Assembly: GCF_016598595.1 (NCBI RefSeq)
Contig: NZ_CP066786.1
Span: 1-64,000, forward strand
DNA length: 64,000 nt
Direction of reading: 5' to 3'
Source: Martelella lutilitoris
Lineage (GTDB): Bacteria > Pseudomonadota > Alphaproteobacteria > Rhizobiales > Rhizobiaceae
Part shown: piece after piece, positions 17,925 to 25,688 of the stretch
How positions within the stretch are numbered: the first letter of the stretch is position 1
How the letters are laid out: each line of letters begins with the position of its first letter
Made by a program: the position numbers and the translations under genes
The notes under the pieces: generated by a model
The model's database searches: none
Told to the model about the DNA's origin: nothing
The model's input: only the letters and a program-made list of their open reading frames with translations

Positions 17925-18682
17925 GCGGCAGGGTTGCGCTGATCACGGGCGGCCAGCAGGGGATCGGCCTTGGCATCGCTTCGGCTCTTGTCGAGGCGGG
18001 ATTCGATATCGCGATCGCAGCCGAGGCGGCGCCGGATGCGCCGGCCGTGACGGCGGCGCTGGAAAAGCTCGGCGGCAATGCCCGCTATTTCCGGCACGAC
18101 ATGCGTGATCTCGATCGCATACCGGCGCTTGTCGATGATGTCGAGGCGAGGATGGGGCCGGTGACGACGCTTGTCTCCAATGCCGGCGTTGGTGCGCCGG
18201 TCAGGGGCGACATGCTCGACCTCAAGCCGGAAAATCTCGATTTCGTCCTGTCGGTCAATCTGCGCGGCGCCTTCTTCCTGGCGCAGGAGACAGCGCGCCG
18301 CATGGCGGCGCGGGAGGCGCAAACGCCCCGGTCGATCATCTTCATCACCTCCGTCAGCGCCGACATGGTCTCGGTGGAGCGGGCCGAATACTGCATCTCC
18401 AAGGCGGGAGCGGCGATGATGGCGCAGCTTTTCGCCGCGCGTCTGGCGGCTGACGGCATTTCCGTCTTCGACGTCCGCCCCGGCATCATCGAGACCGGCA
18501 TGACGGCGGGGGTGAAGGACAAATACACCGCCCGCATCAAGGCCGGCCTCGTGCCGGCCGCCCGCTGGGGCACGCCGGCGGATATCGGTGCGGCCGTGCT
18601 GCCGCTCGCCGAGGGCCGCTTCGCCTTTGCCACCGGCACGGTGATCGCCGCCGATGGCGGGTTGTCGATCGCGCGGCTTTGA
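17921..18682 (+). CDS. Short-chain dehydrogenase/reductase (3-ketoacyl reductase type)
   Basis: A 253-residue SDR. The cofactor motif is TGGQQGIGLGIA (about residues 8-19), SNAGV is the structural NAG motif, and the catalytic triad is S-Y-K in FITSVSA and YCISK. The C-terminus ends with the usual AADGGLS. It would interconvert a hydroxyl and a ketone. Co-translation with the GMC gene (ATGA overlap) suggests that it acts on the same carbon skeleton, for example by re-reducing a keto product. Confidence 0.88.
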   Translation: MSGRVALITGGQQGIGLGIASALVEAGFDIAIAAEAAPDAPAVTAALEKLGGNARYFRHDMRDLDRIPALVDDVEARMGPVTTLVSNAGVGAPVRGDMLDLKPENLDFVLSVNLRGAFFLAQETARRMAAREAQTPRSIIFITSVSADMVSVERAEYCISKAGAAMMAQLFAARLAADGISVFDVRPGIIETGMTAGVKDKYTARIKAGLVPAARWGTPADIGAAVLPLAEGRFAFATGTVIAADGGLSIARL

Positions 18683-18708
18683 GGGCGGGGCTAACCCAGC
18701 GGTCTTCA

Positions 18709-18844
18709 TTCTCCCCCCTTGAAGGGGAGATGCCCCGACAGGGGCAGAGGGGGGTGAACACTTTCGGCGAGCACGGCGTCTGCGACTCATGCCCTTTACC
18801 CCTCTCTGTCGCTTTCGCGACATCTCTCCCTCAAGGGGGGGATT
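18709..18844. repeat. Bipartite palindromic intergenic repeat (copy 2)
   Basis: The left half reads CTCCCCCCTTGAAGGGGAG, ATG, CCCCGACAGGGGCAGAG, GGGGTGAA. After about 45 variable bases the right half reads TTTACCCCTCTCTGTCGC, TTTCGCGACATCTC, TCCCTCAAGGGGGGGA. The two halves are complementary over GGGGT/ACCCC and fold into one long branched hairpin. It matches the copy at 43455 closely in both halves and only loosely in the spacer. It fills most of the 281-bp gap after the SDR gene. Confidence 0.8.
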
Positions 18845-18912
18845 GTTTTTGGGGGCTTTGGTGGGCTGTCGTTCAGCCGGGGAGGCGATTACGGGCGAAG
18901 CGACAAGAATCT

Positions 18913-18930
18913 ATTTGGAACGTTCCTAAA
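18913..18930. promoter_or_regulatory. Probable LacI-family operator (copy 2)
   Basis: ATTTGGAACGTTCCTAAA contains the perfect 10-nt palindrome GGAACGTTCC and shares 15 of 18 bases with the site at 6776-6793. It lies 34 nt before the start of the second GMC oxidoreductase gene, which is itself directly upstream of the LacI-type regulator gene. It probably controls the GMC-lacI unit and gives autoregulation. Confidence 0.65.
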
Positions 18931-18963
18931 ATGATGTTAAATCCACCCTAGGGAGGAAAGTGC

Positions 18964-20544
18964 ATGGCCTATGATTTCATCATTGTCGGCGGCGGTTCGG
19001 CCGGTTGCGTTCTGGCAGCAAGGCTTTCGGAAAACCCGGAGGTCAACGTTCTGCTTCTGGAAGCCGGCTCGCGCGACAGCCACCCGTTCTATACGCTTCC
19101 CGCGGGCTTTGCGAAGATGACCAAGGGCATCGGCAGCTGGGGCTGGCATACCGTACCGCAGAAACACATGAACGGCATGTCGATCCGCTACACCCAGGCC
19201 AAGGTGATCGGCGGCGGTTCCTCGATCAATGCGCAGATCTATACGCGCGGCAACCGCCTCGATTACGACGAATGGCGGCAGATGGGCTGCACCGGCTGGG
19301 GTTATGACGATGTCCTGCCCTTCTTTAAAAAAGCCGAGGACAACGACACCTACGACAATGATTATCACGGCAAGGGCGGGCCGCTCGGCGTTTCCAAACC
19401 GGCGGCCCCGCTGCCGATTTGCGAGGCCTATTTCAAGGCGGCCGGCGAGCTTGGCATTCCCTTCAACGCGGACATGACCGGCGAGAAACAGGACGGCGTC
19501 GGTTATTACCAGCTGACCCAGAAGCACGCCCGCCGTTCCTCCACGTCCAGGGCCTATCTGGCGGAGGCCCGCACCCGCAAGAACCTCACCATTCGCACCG
19601 GCGTCGAGACGCGTCGTCTGCGCGTTGAAAACGGAAGGGTCACGGGCGTGGAAACGTCGAGTGGCGAAGTGATCAACGCCGCGCGCGAGGTGCTGCTGTC
19701 CTCCGGCGCCATCGGTTCCCCGCGGCTGCTGATGCTCTCCGGCATCGGCCCGAAGGGCCATCTCGGCGATGTCGGCATCGAGGCGGTGTTCTATCATCCG
19801 GGCGTCGGCGACAACCTGCAGGATCATCTCGACCTCTTCACCATTCTCGAATGCGCCGGCGACTTCACCTATGACAAATATGCCGAGCCCTTGTGGTCGG
19901 CCGTGGCCGGCCTGCAATATCTTTTGACCCGCAAGGGCCCCGTCGCCTCCAGCCTGTTTGAGACGGGCGGCTTCTGGTACGCGGAAGAGGGCGCGCGCTC
20001 GCCCGATATCCAGTTTCATCTGGGCCTCGGCTCCGGCATCGAGGCGGGCGTGGAGAAGATGAAGAACCCCGGCGTGACGCTGAATTCGGCCTATCTGAGG
20101 CCCCGCTCGCGCGGCAGCGTGCGGCTGAAATCCGCCAATCCCGCCGATGCGCCGCTGATCGACCCCAATTACTGGGCCGACCCGCATGACCGCGAAATGT
20201 CGATCCGCGGGCTGAAACTGGCGCAGGAGATCATGCATCAGAAGGCGCTTGCCCCCTTCATCAAGCGCGAGATGATCCCCGGCCCGGAGGTGACGACGGA
20301 CGAGGATTATTTCGACTATGCCTGCCGCCACGCCAAGACCGACCACCACCCCGCCGGCACCTGCCGCATGGGCAATGACGATCGCGCCGTTGTCGACCCG
20401 GAACTGAAGTTCAACGGTCTTGACGGCCTGCGCGTGGTCGATGCCTCGATCATGCCGACGCTGATTTCGTCGAACACCAATGCGGCGGCGATCATGATCG
20501 GGGAAAAGGCCGCCGACATGATCGCTCGCGAATACGGGTTTTGA
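18964..20544 (+). CDS. GMC-family FAD-dependent alcohol/choline dehydrogenase-like oxidoreductase (2)
   Basis: A 526-residue flavoprotein of the choline-dehydrogenase/alcohol-dehydrogenase branch of GMC enzymes. The FAD motif is IIVGGGSAGCVLAARL (about residues 6-21). The conserved GGSSSINAQIYTRG follows (about 80-93), the catalytic histidine is in HHPAGTCRMG, and SNTNAAAIMIGEKAAD ends the protein. It probably oxidises a primary or secondary alcohol to an aldehyde or ketone. GGGAGGAAAG lies just before ATG 18964. The LacI-like operator just upstream places it in the same regulon as the first part of the locus, although it forms a separate transcript. Confidence 0.88.
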   Translation: MAYDFIIVGGGSAGCVLAARLSENPEVNVLLLEAGSRDSHPFYTLPAGFAKMTKGIGSWGWHTVPQKHMNGMSIRYTQAKVIGGGSSINAQIYTRGNRLDYDEWRQMGCTGWGYDDVLPFFKKAEDNDTYDNDYHGKGGPLGVSKPAAPLPICEAYFKAAGELGIPFNADMTGEKQDGVGYYQLTQKHARRSSTSRAYLAEARTRKNLTIRTGVETRRLRVENGRVTGVETSSGEVINAAREVLLSSGAIGSPRLLMLSGIGPKGHLGDVGIEAVFYHPGVGDNLQDHLDLFTILECAGDFTYDKYAEPLWSAVAGLQYLLTRKGPVASSLFETGGFWYAEEGARSPDIQFHLGLGSGIEAGVEKMKNPGVTLNSAYLRPRSRGSVRLKSANPADAPLIDPNYWADPHDREMSIRGLKLAQEIMHQKALAPFIKREMIPGPEVTTDEDYFDYACRHAKTDHHPAGTCRMGNDDRAVVDPELKFNGLDGLRVVDASIMPTLISSNTNAAAIMIGEKAADMIAREYGF

Positions 20545-20614
20545 GGGCTTGCGGAGCATGCGCGGAGGAGGCAAGAAACAAACCTTGGCTGTGACGGACC
20601 TCCCGCTCTCTGTG

Positions 20615-20645
20615 TCATCCTCGGGCTTGACCCGAGCATGACGCT
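20615..20645. repeat. REP-like palindromic repeat (short copy)
   Basis: TCATCCTCGGGCTTGACCCGAG, with arms CTCGGG (20620-20625) and CCCGAG (20631-20636) around CTTGA. The same core occurs twice, in opposite orientations, in the element at 24214-24295. It lies in the 173-bp gap between the GMC gene and the LacI gene and may act as a weak hairpin. Confidence 0.7.
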
Positions 20646-20717
20646 GGATAGAGGTGCCGAGCAGAGATCAAAGCGTCTGCGGCCCTTGAACCCGGCACGC
20701 GACAAAGGAAATAGAAC

Positions 20718-21725
20718 GTGGCGAAACGACCGACGATCATTGATGTGGCCCGCCATGCGGGGCTTTCCAAGTCGACGGTTTCGCTCGTCCTGCAGAATTC
20801 GCCGCTGGTGAAGCAGGAGACCCGCAAGCGCGTCGAGCAGTCGATGCAGGCGCTGAACTATGTCTACAATCGCGCGGCGGCAAACCTGCGCGGGGCCGAA
20901 GCCGGGCTGATCGGCCTTGTGATCAACGATCTCAGAAACCCCTTCTTCGCCGAATTCGCGGCAAGCGCCCAGATGGCCTTTGCCGAACACGGCTTCGCCA
21001 CCGTGATTGCCAATACCGACGAGGATATCGCCATTCAGGACCAGGTGATCGCCTCGATGGTCGAGCATGGCGTTTCGGCGCTGATCATGTCGCCCGCCTA
21101 TGGCGATGACGGCGCTGTGTTCGAACGCATCGCGCGCGCCGGCATTCCCGCGCTGCAGGTGCTGCGCATGGCCAATGCCGATACGGCCCGCTTTCCCTTC
21201 GCCTCCCTCGATTACGAGGCCGGCAGCATCGCCGCCGCCCGTCACCTGGTTGAGATCGGCGCGAAGGATATCGCCTTCGTCGGCGGCCTGCCGGACAGGG
21301 CCGTCACCCATGAGCGCATGGCCGGCTACCGCGCCGTGATCGCCGAGACCGGCGCGGAGCCCTTCACCCTGCTCGGTCGGCCGACGCGGGCCTTCGGACG
21401 CGATGCGGCGCTGAAACTCTCGCACGATCCCCGCAGGCTCGATGCCGTGCTCTGTTTCAACGACCTTGTGGCGCTCGGCATGCTTTCGGGTTTTGCCGAA
21501 ACGGGCGTCGCGGTCGGGCGCGACATCGCGCTGATCGGCTTCGACGATATCGAGGAATGCGCGCTGGCCTTTCCCAAGCTCTCCTCGGTCCATTGCGATA
21601 TCGGCGCCTTCGGCCGCAACGCCGCCGCCACCATGCTCGCCTGGCTTGAGACCGGAGAGCGCCCGCCGGAAAAGGCCTTTTCCCCGGTGACCCTGACTGT
21701 CAGGGATTCCAGCGGCAGTCGATAA
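20718..21725 (+). CDS. LacI-family transcriptional regulator
   Basis: A 335-residue repressor-type protein. The N-terminal helix-turn-helix and hinge are TIIDVARHAGLSKSTVSLVLQ with RVEQSMQALNYVYN (about residues 4-50). A periplasmic-binding-protein-like ligand domain follows (about 60-335), with typical segments such as IGLVINDLRNPFFAEF and IGFDDIEECALAFPKLSSV. It is predicted to bind the two palindromes at 6776 and 18913 and to respond to an intermediate of the catabolic locus. The ligand is unknown. Confidence 0.93.
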   Translation: MAKRPTIIDVARHAGLSKSTVSLVLQNSPLVKQETRKRVEQSMQALNYVYNRAAANLRGAEAGLIGLVINDLRNPFFAEFAASAQMAFAEHGFATVIANTDEDIAIQDQVIASMVEHGVSALIMSPAYGDDGAVFERIARAGIPALQVLRMANADTARFPFASLDYEAGSIAAARHLVEIGAKDIAFVGGLPDRAVTHERMAGYRAVIAETGAEPFTLLGRPTRAFGRDAALKLSHDPRRLDAVLCFNDLVALGMLSGFAETGVAVGRDIALIGFDDIEECALAFPKLSSVHCDIGAFGRNAAATMLAWLETGERPPEKAFSPVTLTVRDSSGSR

Positions 21726-21911
21726 GCGCCCGCGTCGCCAAGTCGCACCGGCATTCCCCATCAAAATCGAACCCACCTGACGATGTGCAAGGCGGGAAGG
21801 CGCGAATCGGTTCATCGATGATCATGGCCGTAGCCACCACATGTTGAGGCTGTGTCGAGAAGGCATACCATATGCGGTGCGGCCATGATCTCAAACCGAG
21901 GGGAACCGATC

Positions 21912-23969
21912 ATGCCTGAAGCGCCTGCCGCGTTGGAAAAACTGTCCGCTGGAGCAGAGGAAAGGCTGCCGTCCTTCGTCGTCAAACGAAACGGCGCGCG
22001 GGTCGCGTTTTCGGCGGAAAAGGTCGAGCGCGCGATCGAAAAGGCGGGCGAGGCGACCGGCGCATTCGGCCCCGGCGAGGCGCGCAGGCTCTGCGACCAG
22101 GTGGTCAAGGTGATCAGCCACAGCGCGCTTGACGACGCTATCGAGATCGAGCGCATCCAGGACATCGTCGAGCAGGTGCTGATTTCGGCAAATTTCTTCG
22201 AGACCGCCCGCGCCTATATCGTCTACCGCGAAAAACATGCCAAGCTGCGCGAAAGTGGCAAGGTTGCCGTCGACGTCATTTCCTCGATCGATGAATATCT
22301 CGACCGCTCCGACTGGCGCGTCAATGCCAATGCCAATCAGGGCTATTCCCTGGGCGGGCTGATCCTCAATGTCTCCGGCAAGGTCGTCGCCAATTACTGG
22401 CTCTCCCATGTCTATGATCCGCAGATCGGCGCGGCACACCGCGCCGGCGACCTGCATATCCACGATCTCGACATGCTGTCGGGCTATTGCGCCGGCTGGT
22501 CGCTTCGAACCCTGATCACCGAGGGGCTGAACGGGGTGCCGGGCAAGGTCGAGGCCGATCCGCCGAAACATATGTCGTCTGCTGTCGGCCAGATCGTCAA
22601 TTTCCTCGGCACGCTGCAGAATGAATGGGCCGGCGCCCAGGCATTTTCCTCCTTCGACACCTATATGGCCCCCTTCATCCGCAAGGACGGCCTCTCCTAT
22701 GAAGATGTTCTGCAGTCGATCCAGGAGCTGATCTACAATCTGAACGTCCCCTCGCGTTGGGGCACGCAGACGCCCTTTACCAACCTCACCTTCGACTGGG
22801 TCTGCCCGGACGATCTGAAAGAACAGCGCCCGATCATCGGCGGTGAGGAAATGCCGTTCGCCTATGGCGAGCTGCAGGTCGAAATGGACATGATCAACCG
22901 CGCCTATATGGAGATCATGACCAAGGGTGACGCCAAGGGCCGGGTCTTCACCTTCCCGATCCCGACCTACAACATCACGCCGGATTTCCCCTGGGAAAGC
23001 GAAAACGCCACGCGGCTTTTCGAGATGACGGCCAAATATGGCCTGCCCTATTTCCAGAATTTCCTGAATTCGGATCTGTCGCCCAACATGGTGCGCTCGA
23101 TGTGCTGCCGGCTGCAGCTTGACCTGACGGAACTCCTGAAGCGCGGCAACGGGCTTTTCGGCTCGGCCGAACAGACCGGCTCGCTCGGCGTCGTCACCAT
23201 CAACTGCGCCCGCCTCGGCTTTACCCACAAGGGCGACGAGGCCGGCCTGCTGGCGCGCCTTGACGAGTTGCTCGAGCTTGGCCGCGACAGCCTCGAGATC
23301 AAGCGCAAGGTGATCCAGCGGCTGATCGACGAGGGGCTGTTCCCCTATACCAAGCGCTATCTCGGTACGCTGCGCAATCATTTCTCCACGCTCGGCGTCA
23401 ACGGCGTCAACGAGATGATCCGCAATTTCACCGGCGACCGTGAGGATATCACCACCGAATGGGGCTATGATTTCGCGCTGAGATTCCTCGACCATGTGCG
23501 CGAGAAGATCGTCTCCTTCCAGGAGGAGACCGGCCACCTCTACAATCTCGAAGCCACGCCGGCGGAAGGCACGGCCCACCGCTTTGCCCGCGAGGACGCC
23601 AAGCGTTTTGCCGGCATCATCCAGGCCGGCACGCCGGAAAACGCCTATTACACCAATTCCAGCCAGTTGCCGGTCGGCTTCACCGAAGATCCCTTCGAGG
23701 CGCTGACGCGGCAGGAAGTGCTGCAGAAGAAATATACCGGCGGCACGGTGCTGCACCTCTACATGGGCAGCCGCATCTCCTCCGGCGAGGCCTGCAAGGC
23801 GCTGGTCAAACGCGCGCTTACGAATTTCCGCCTGCCCTACATCACCGTCACGCCGACCTTCTCCATCTGCCCGACCCACGGCTATCTGGAGGGCGAGCAC
23901 GAATTCTGCCCGAAATGCGATGCCGAACGTCTATCGAAAAAACGCGCCACGCTGATGGCTGCCGAATGA
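21912..23969 (+). CDS. nrdD: Anaerobic ribonucleoside-triphosphate reductase, catalytic subunit lacking the glycyl-radical tail
   Basis: A 685-residue class III ribonucleotide reductase that makes deoxyribonucleotides without oxygen. It has an N-terminal ATP-cone (about residues 15-110, FVVKRNGARVAFSAEKVE), a 10-stranded barrel with radical/substrate cysteines (MCCRLQLD, VTINCARLG) and a C-terminal zinc knuckle (C653, H656, C666, C669 in CPTHGYLEGEHEFCPKC). The glycyl-radical motif that normally follows the zinc site is absent: the protein stops 16 residues after the last cysteine. The missing motif is encoded by the next gene at 23981. ATG 21912 is preceded by GAGGGGA. I saw no clear FNR-type site upstream. 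Confidence 0.92.
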   Translation: MPEAPAALEKLSAGAEERLPSFVVKRNGARVAFSAEKVERAIEKAGEATGAFGPGEARRLCDQVVKVISHSALDDAIEIERIQDIVEQVLISANFFETARAYIVYREKHAKLRESGKVAVDVISSIDEYLDRSDWRVNANANQGYSLGGLILNVSGKVVANYWLSHVYDPQIGAAHRAGDLHIHDLDMLSGYCAGWSLRTLITEGLNGVPGKVEADPPKHMSSAVGQIVNFLGTLQNEWAGAQAFSSFDTYMAPFIRKDGLSYEDVLQSIQELIYNLNVPSRWGTQTPFTNLTFDWVCPDDLKEQRPIIGGEEMPFAYGELQVEMDMINRAYMEIMTKGDAKGRVFTFPIPTYNITPDFPWESENATRLFEMTAKYGLPYFQNFLNSDLSPNMVRSMCCRLQLDLTELLKRGNGLFGSAEQTGSLGVVTINCARLGFTHKGDEAGLLARLDELLELGRDSLEIKRKVIQRLIDEGLFPYTKRYLGTLRNHFSTLGVNGVNEMIRNFTGDREDITTEWGYDFALRFLDHVREKIVSFQEETGHLYNLEATPAEGTAHRFAREDAKRFAGIIQAGTPENAYYTNSSQLPVGFTEDPFEALTRQEVLQKKYTGGTVLHLYMGSRISSGEACKALVKRALTNFRLPYITVTPTFSICPTHGYLEGEHEFCPKCDAERLSKKRATLMAAE

Positions 23970-23980
23970 AAGGAAAAATC

Positions 23981-24169
23981 ATGTCTGTGATTGAAAAAGA
24001 CATTGTCGCCGAAACCGAGATCACGCTTTGCGACGACGAGCGCCAGCCCTGCGAAATCTGGACGCGGGTGATGGGCTATCACCGCCCGGTTTCCTCCTTC
24101 AACCGCGGCAAGAAAGGCGAATTCGCCGAGCGCCGCTATTTCAAGGAACAGCGCGGTGAGCGGGCGTAA
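23981..24169 (+). CDS. Separate glycyl-radical subunit of anaerobic ribonucleotide reductase
   Basis: A 62-residue protein carrying the motif RVMGYHRPVSSFNRGKKGEF, which matches the radical-bearing C-terminus of ordinary NrdD (RV-x-GY followed by FN-x-GK). G32 would be the radical glycine. Cysteines C17 and C24 could add to the zinc site. The gene starts at ATG 23981, with AAGGA 7 nt upstream, 11 nt after the nrdD stop and in a different frame, so this is an independent gene and not read-through of one stop codon. Its end overlaps the activase gene by 14 nt. It should dock in the NrdD barrel in the way YfiD repairs pyruvate formate-lyase; that comparison is inference. Confidence 0.85.
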   Translation: MSVIEKDIVAETEITLCDDERQPCEIWTRVMGYHRPVSSFNRGKKGEFAERRYFKEQRGERA

Positions 24170-24968
24170 CGGGACGCAAGCAGGCGGGCGCCCTCCAATC
24201 TCCGCCCTCCCCGCGTCACCCTCGGGCTTGACCCGAGGGTCCATGATGCTTGCTCCGGGTGGCCTGGATCCTCGGGGCAAGCCCGAGGATGACGCACAAC
24301 AGAGGCCATGTGCACCGGACGCTCCGTCTCAACATGACCTGCGCATCGGCGGTTTCGAGCCGTTTTCCCTGTGCGACTGGCCGGGCAAGATCGTGGCCAC
24401 GCTGTTTCTGCAGGGTTGCCCGTGGCGCTGCCCCTATTGCCACAATCCCGGGCTGATCGATGCTTCGGCAGAAACCGGCTACACATTTGCCGGCATTCTC
24501 GATTTTCTCGAAAGCCGGCGCGGACTACTGGATGGCGTCGTCTTTTCCGGCGGCGAGCCGACGCTGCAAAAGGCGCTCGTGCCGGCGATGAAGACCGTGC
24601 GCGCGATGGGCTTTTCAATCGGCCTCCACTCCGGCGGCGCATACCCTGAAAGACTGAAGGACGCGCTTCGCCACGCCGATTGGATCGGCTTTGATATCAA
24701 GGCTTCGCGCCGCGACTACGACCGCATGACCGATACGCCGAAAAGCGGCGAGCGCGCATTCGCAAGCCTCAAGCATGTGAGGGCGAGCGGCATCGATTAC
24801 GAGGTTCGCACCACCGTGCATCCTGAACTTCTGAACGCGGCCGAGATTGCGGAGCTTGAGGCCGATCTCTCTCATTATGGCATTGACGAACACAAGATCC
24901 AGACCTTCCGCATGGAGGGAGTCGACCGGGATCGGCTCGCCGGCGCGCTTGAAAAGCGTCGCGCCTGA
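24156..24968 (+). CDS. nrdG: Anaerobic ribonucleoside-triphosphate reductase activating protein (radical SAM) with repeat-encoded N-terminus
   Basis: A 270-residue radical-SAM activase that would install the glycyl radical on the NrdD system. The 4Fe-4S motif CxxxCxxC is C88, C92, C95 (GCPWRCPYC), followed by SGGEPTLQ for SAM binding. The core, from RIGGFEPFSLCDWPGK onward, matches normal NrdG-like proteins. The first 65 or so residues are extra, and residues about 20-47 are encoded by the REP-like element at 24214-24295. GTG 24156 has AAGGA 8 nt upstream and overlaps the glycyl-subunit gene. Later in-frame start choices are ATG 24243 or 24246 inside the repeat; none exists close to the conserved core. 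Confidence 0.85.
   Translation: MSGRNGTQAGGRPPISALPASPSGLTRGSMMLAPGGLDPRGKPEDDAQQRPCAPDAPSQHDLRIGGFEPFSLCDWPGKIVATLFLQGCPWRCPYCHNPGLIDASAETGYTFAGILDFLESRRGLLDGVVFSGGEPTLQKALVPAMKTVRAMGFSIGLHSGGAYPERLKDALRHADWIGFDIKASRRDYDRMTDTPKSGERAFASLKHVRASGIDYEVRTTVHPELLNAAEIAELEADLSHYGIDEHKIQTFRMEGVDRDRLAGALEKRRA
24214..24295. repeat. REP-like double palindrome inside the start of nrdG
   Basis: CGTCACCCTCGGGCTTGACC...GGGTCCA (24214-24243) and TGGATCCTCGGGGCAAGCCC...ATGACG (24266-24295) are inverted copies with about 26 of 30 positions complementary. Each half also has its own CTCGGG/CCCGAG hairpin. The core is shared with 20615-20645. The element is read in frame as part of the activase N-terminus. Confidence 0.82.
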
Positions 24969-25137
24969 GCGGACCGGAAACTCCTTCTCTGGCGCGAAAT
25001 CCGTCATCGGCTCATTTTGGCCTTGATTGCCAACAATACTGAGAATCGGAAGAACAAGTCTTGAACGCTATAAAGAGCATTTCCATATAGCTTCTGTCGG
25101 CAGATTTTATGCCGTAACAAAGCGAGGAAAACTTGAG

Positions 25138-25569
25138 ATGAACGAGACCGCATTGCTGCGTCCGGCGTGGACGCCACTTACGATTGCCCTGATGGTAATC
25201 GGCTTTGTCGTCTTCTGGCCGCTGGGCCTGGTCATGCTTGCCTACATCATCTGGGGCGACCGGCTGAACATGCGCAAGGGCGACTGGAAACGCTCTGCCG
25301 AGCGGGCTTTCGGTTCCTGCAAGCGCAATATGCGCAATGCGGACTACACCATGAATTCGACCGGCAACGCTGCCTTCGATGAATGGCGCCGCAGCGAGAT
25401 GGAGCGGATCGAGGCCGAGCGCCGCAAGCTCGATGAGATGCGCGCCGAATTCGACCGCTATACCGATGAACTGCGCAGGGCGCGCGACCGGGAGGAATTC
25501 GACCGGTTCATGCGCGAGCGCGGTGGAAACTTCAATGCTTCCGGGTCGAACCCTGCGCCCGAAGCATAA
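25138..25569 (+). CDS. DUF2852-family membrane protein
   Basis: A 143-residue protein with one strong hydrophobic segment (about residues 13-38, LTIALMVIGFVVFWPLGLVML) and a charged C-terminal coiled-coil region (about 80-125, rich in E, R and K). This arrangement matches the alphaproteobacterial DUF2852 family, whose function is not known. ATG 25138 was chosen over an upstream start because AGCGAGGAAAAC precedes it and the family begins close to the membrane segment. A terminator follows at 25595. Confidence 0.78.
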   Translation: MNETALLRPAWTPLTIALMVIGFVVFWPLGLVMLAYIIWGDRLNMRKGDWKRSAERAFGSCKRNMRNADYTMNSTGNAAFDEWRRSEMERIEAERRKLDEMRAEFDRYTDELRRARDREEFDRFMRERGGNFNASGSNPAPEA

Positions 25570-25594
25570 GAGAGAATGACCTCCGATATCTTCC

Positions 25595-25632
25595 GGCATC
25601 GCCCTTTCCCCCGGGGTGGTGCCGTTTTTTTG
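25595..25632 (+). terminator. Rho-independent terminator after DUF2852 gene
   Basis: GGCATCGCCC (25595-25604) pairs imperfectly with GGGGTGGTGCC (25613-25623) and is followed by seven consecutive T. It separates the DUF2852 gene from the metallopeptidase gene. Confidence 0.75.
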
Positions 25633-25688
25633 TGCCTGCTTCTGGCGCGCCGGCGGGAAAACCGCTACGCCTCAGCCGATGATCCTCA

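Noticed and set aside
21726..21911. An FNR-type box in front of nrdD
   Set aside because: I searched for TTGAT-N4-ATCAA in the 186-bp gap and saw no convincing match, despite the expectation of oxygen control.
21891..23900. A 669-codon open frame on the minus strand opposite nrdD
   Set aside because: It is antisense to a clear nrdD gene and its composition (rich in G, R, D and A without motifs) is typical of GC-rich shadow frames.
23940..24000. The end of nrdD as a sequencing frameshift
   Set aside because: The downstream gene has its own ribosome site and ATG, and the zinc-site segment and the radical motif are both intact on either side. A real split gene is the simpler reading, though read-level confirmation would be good.
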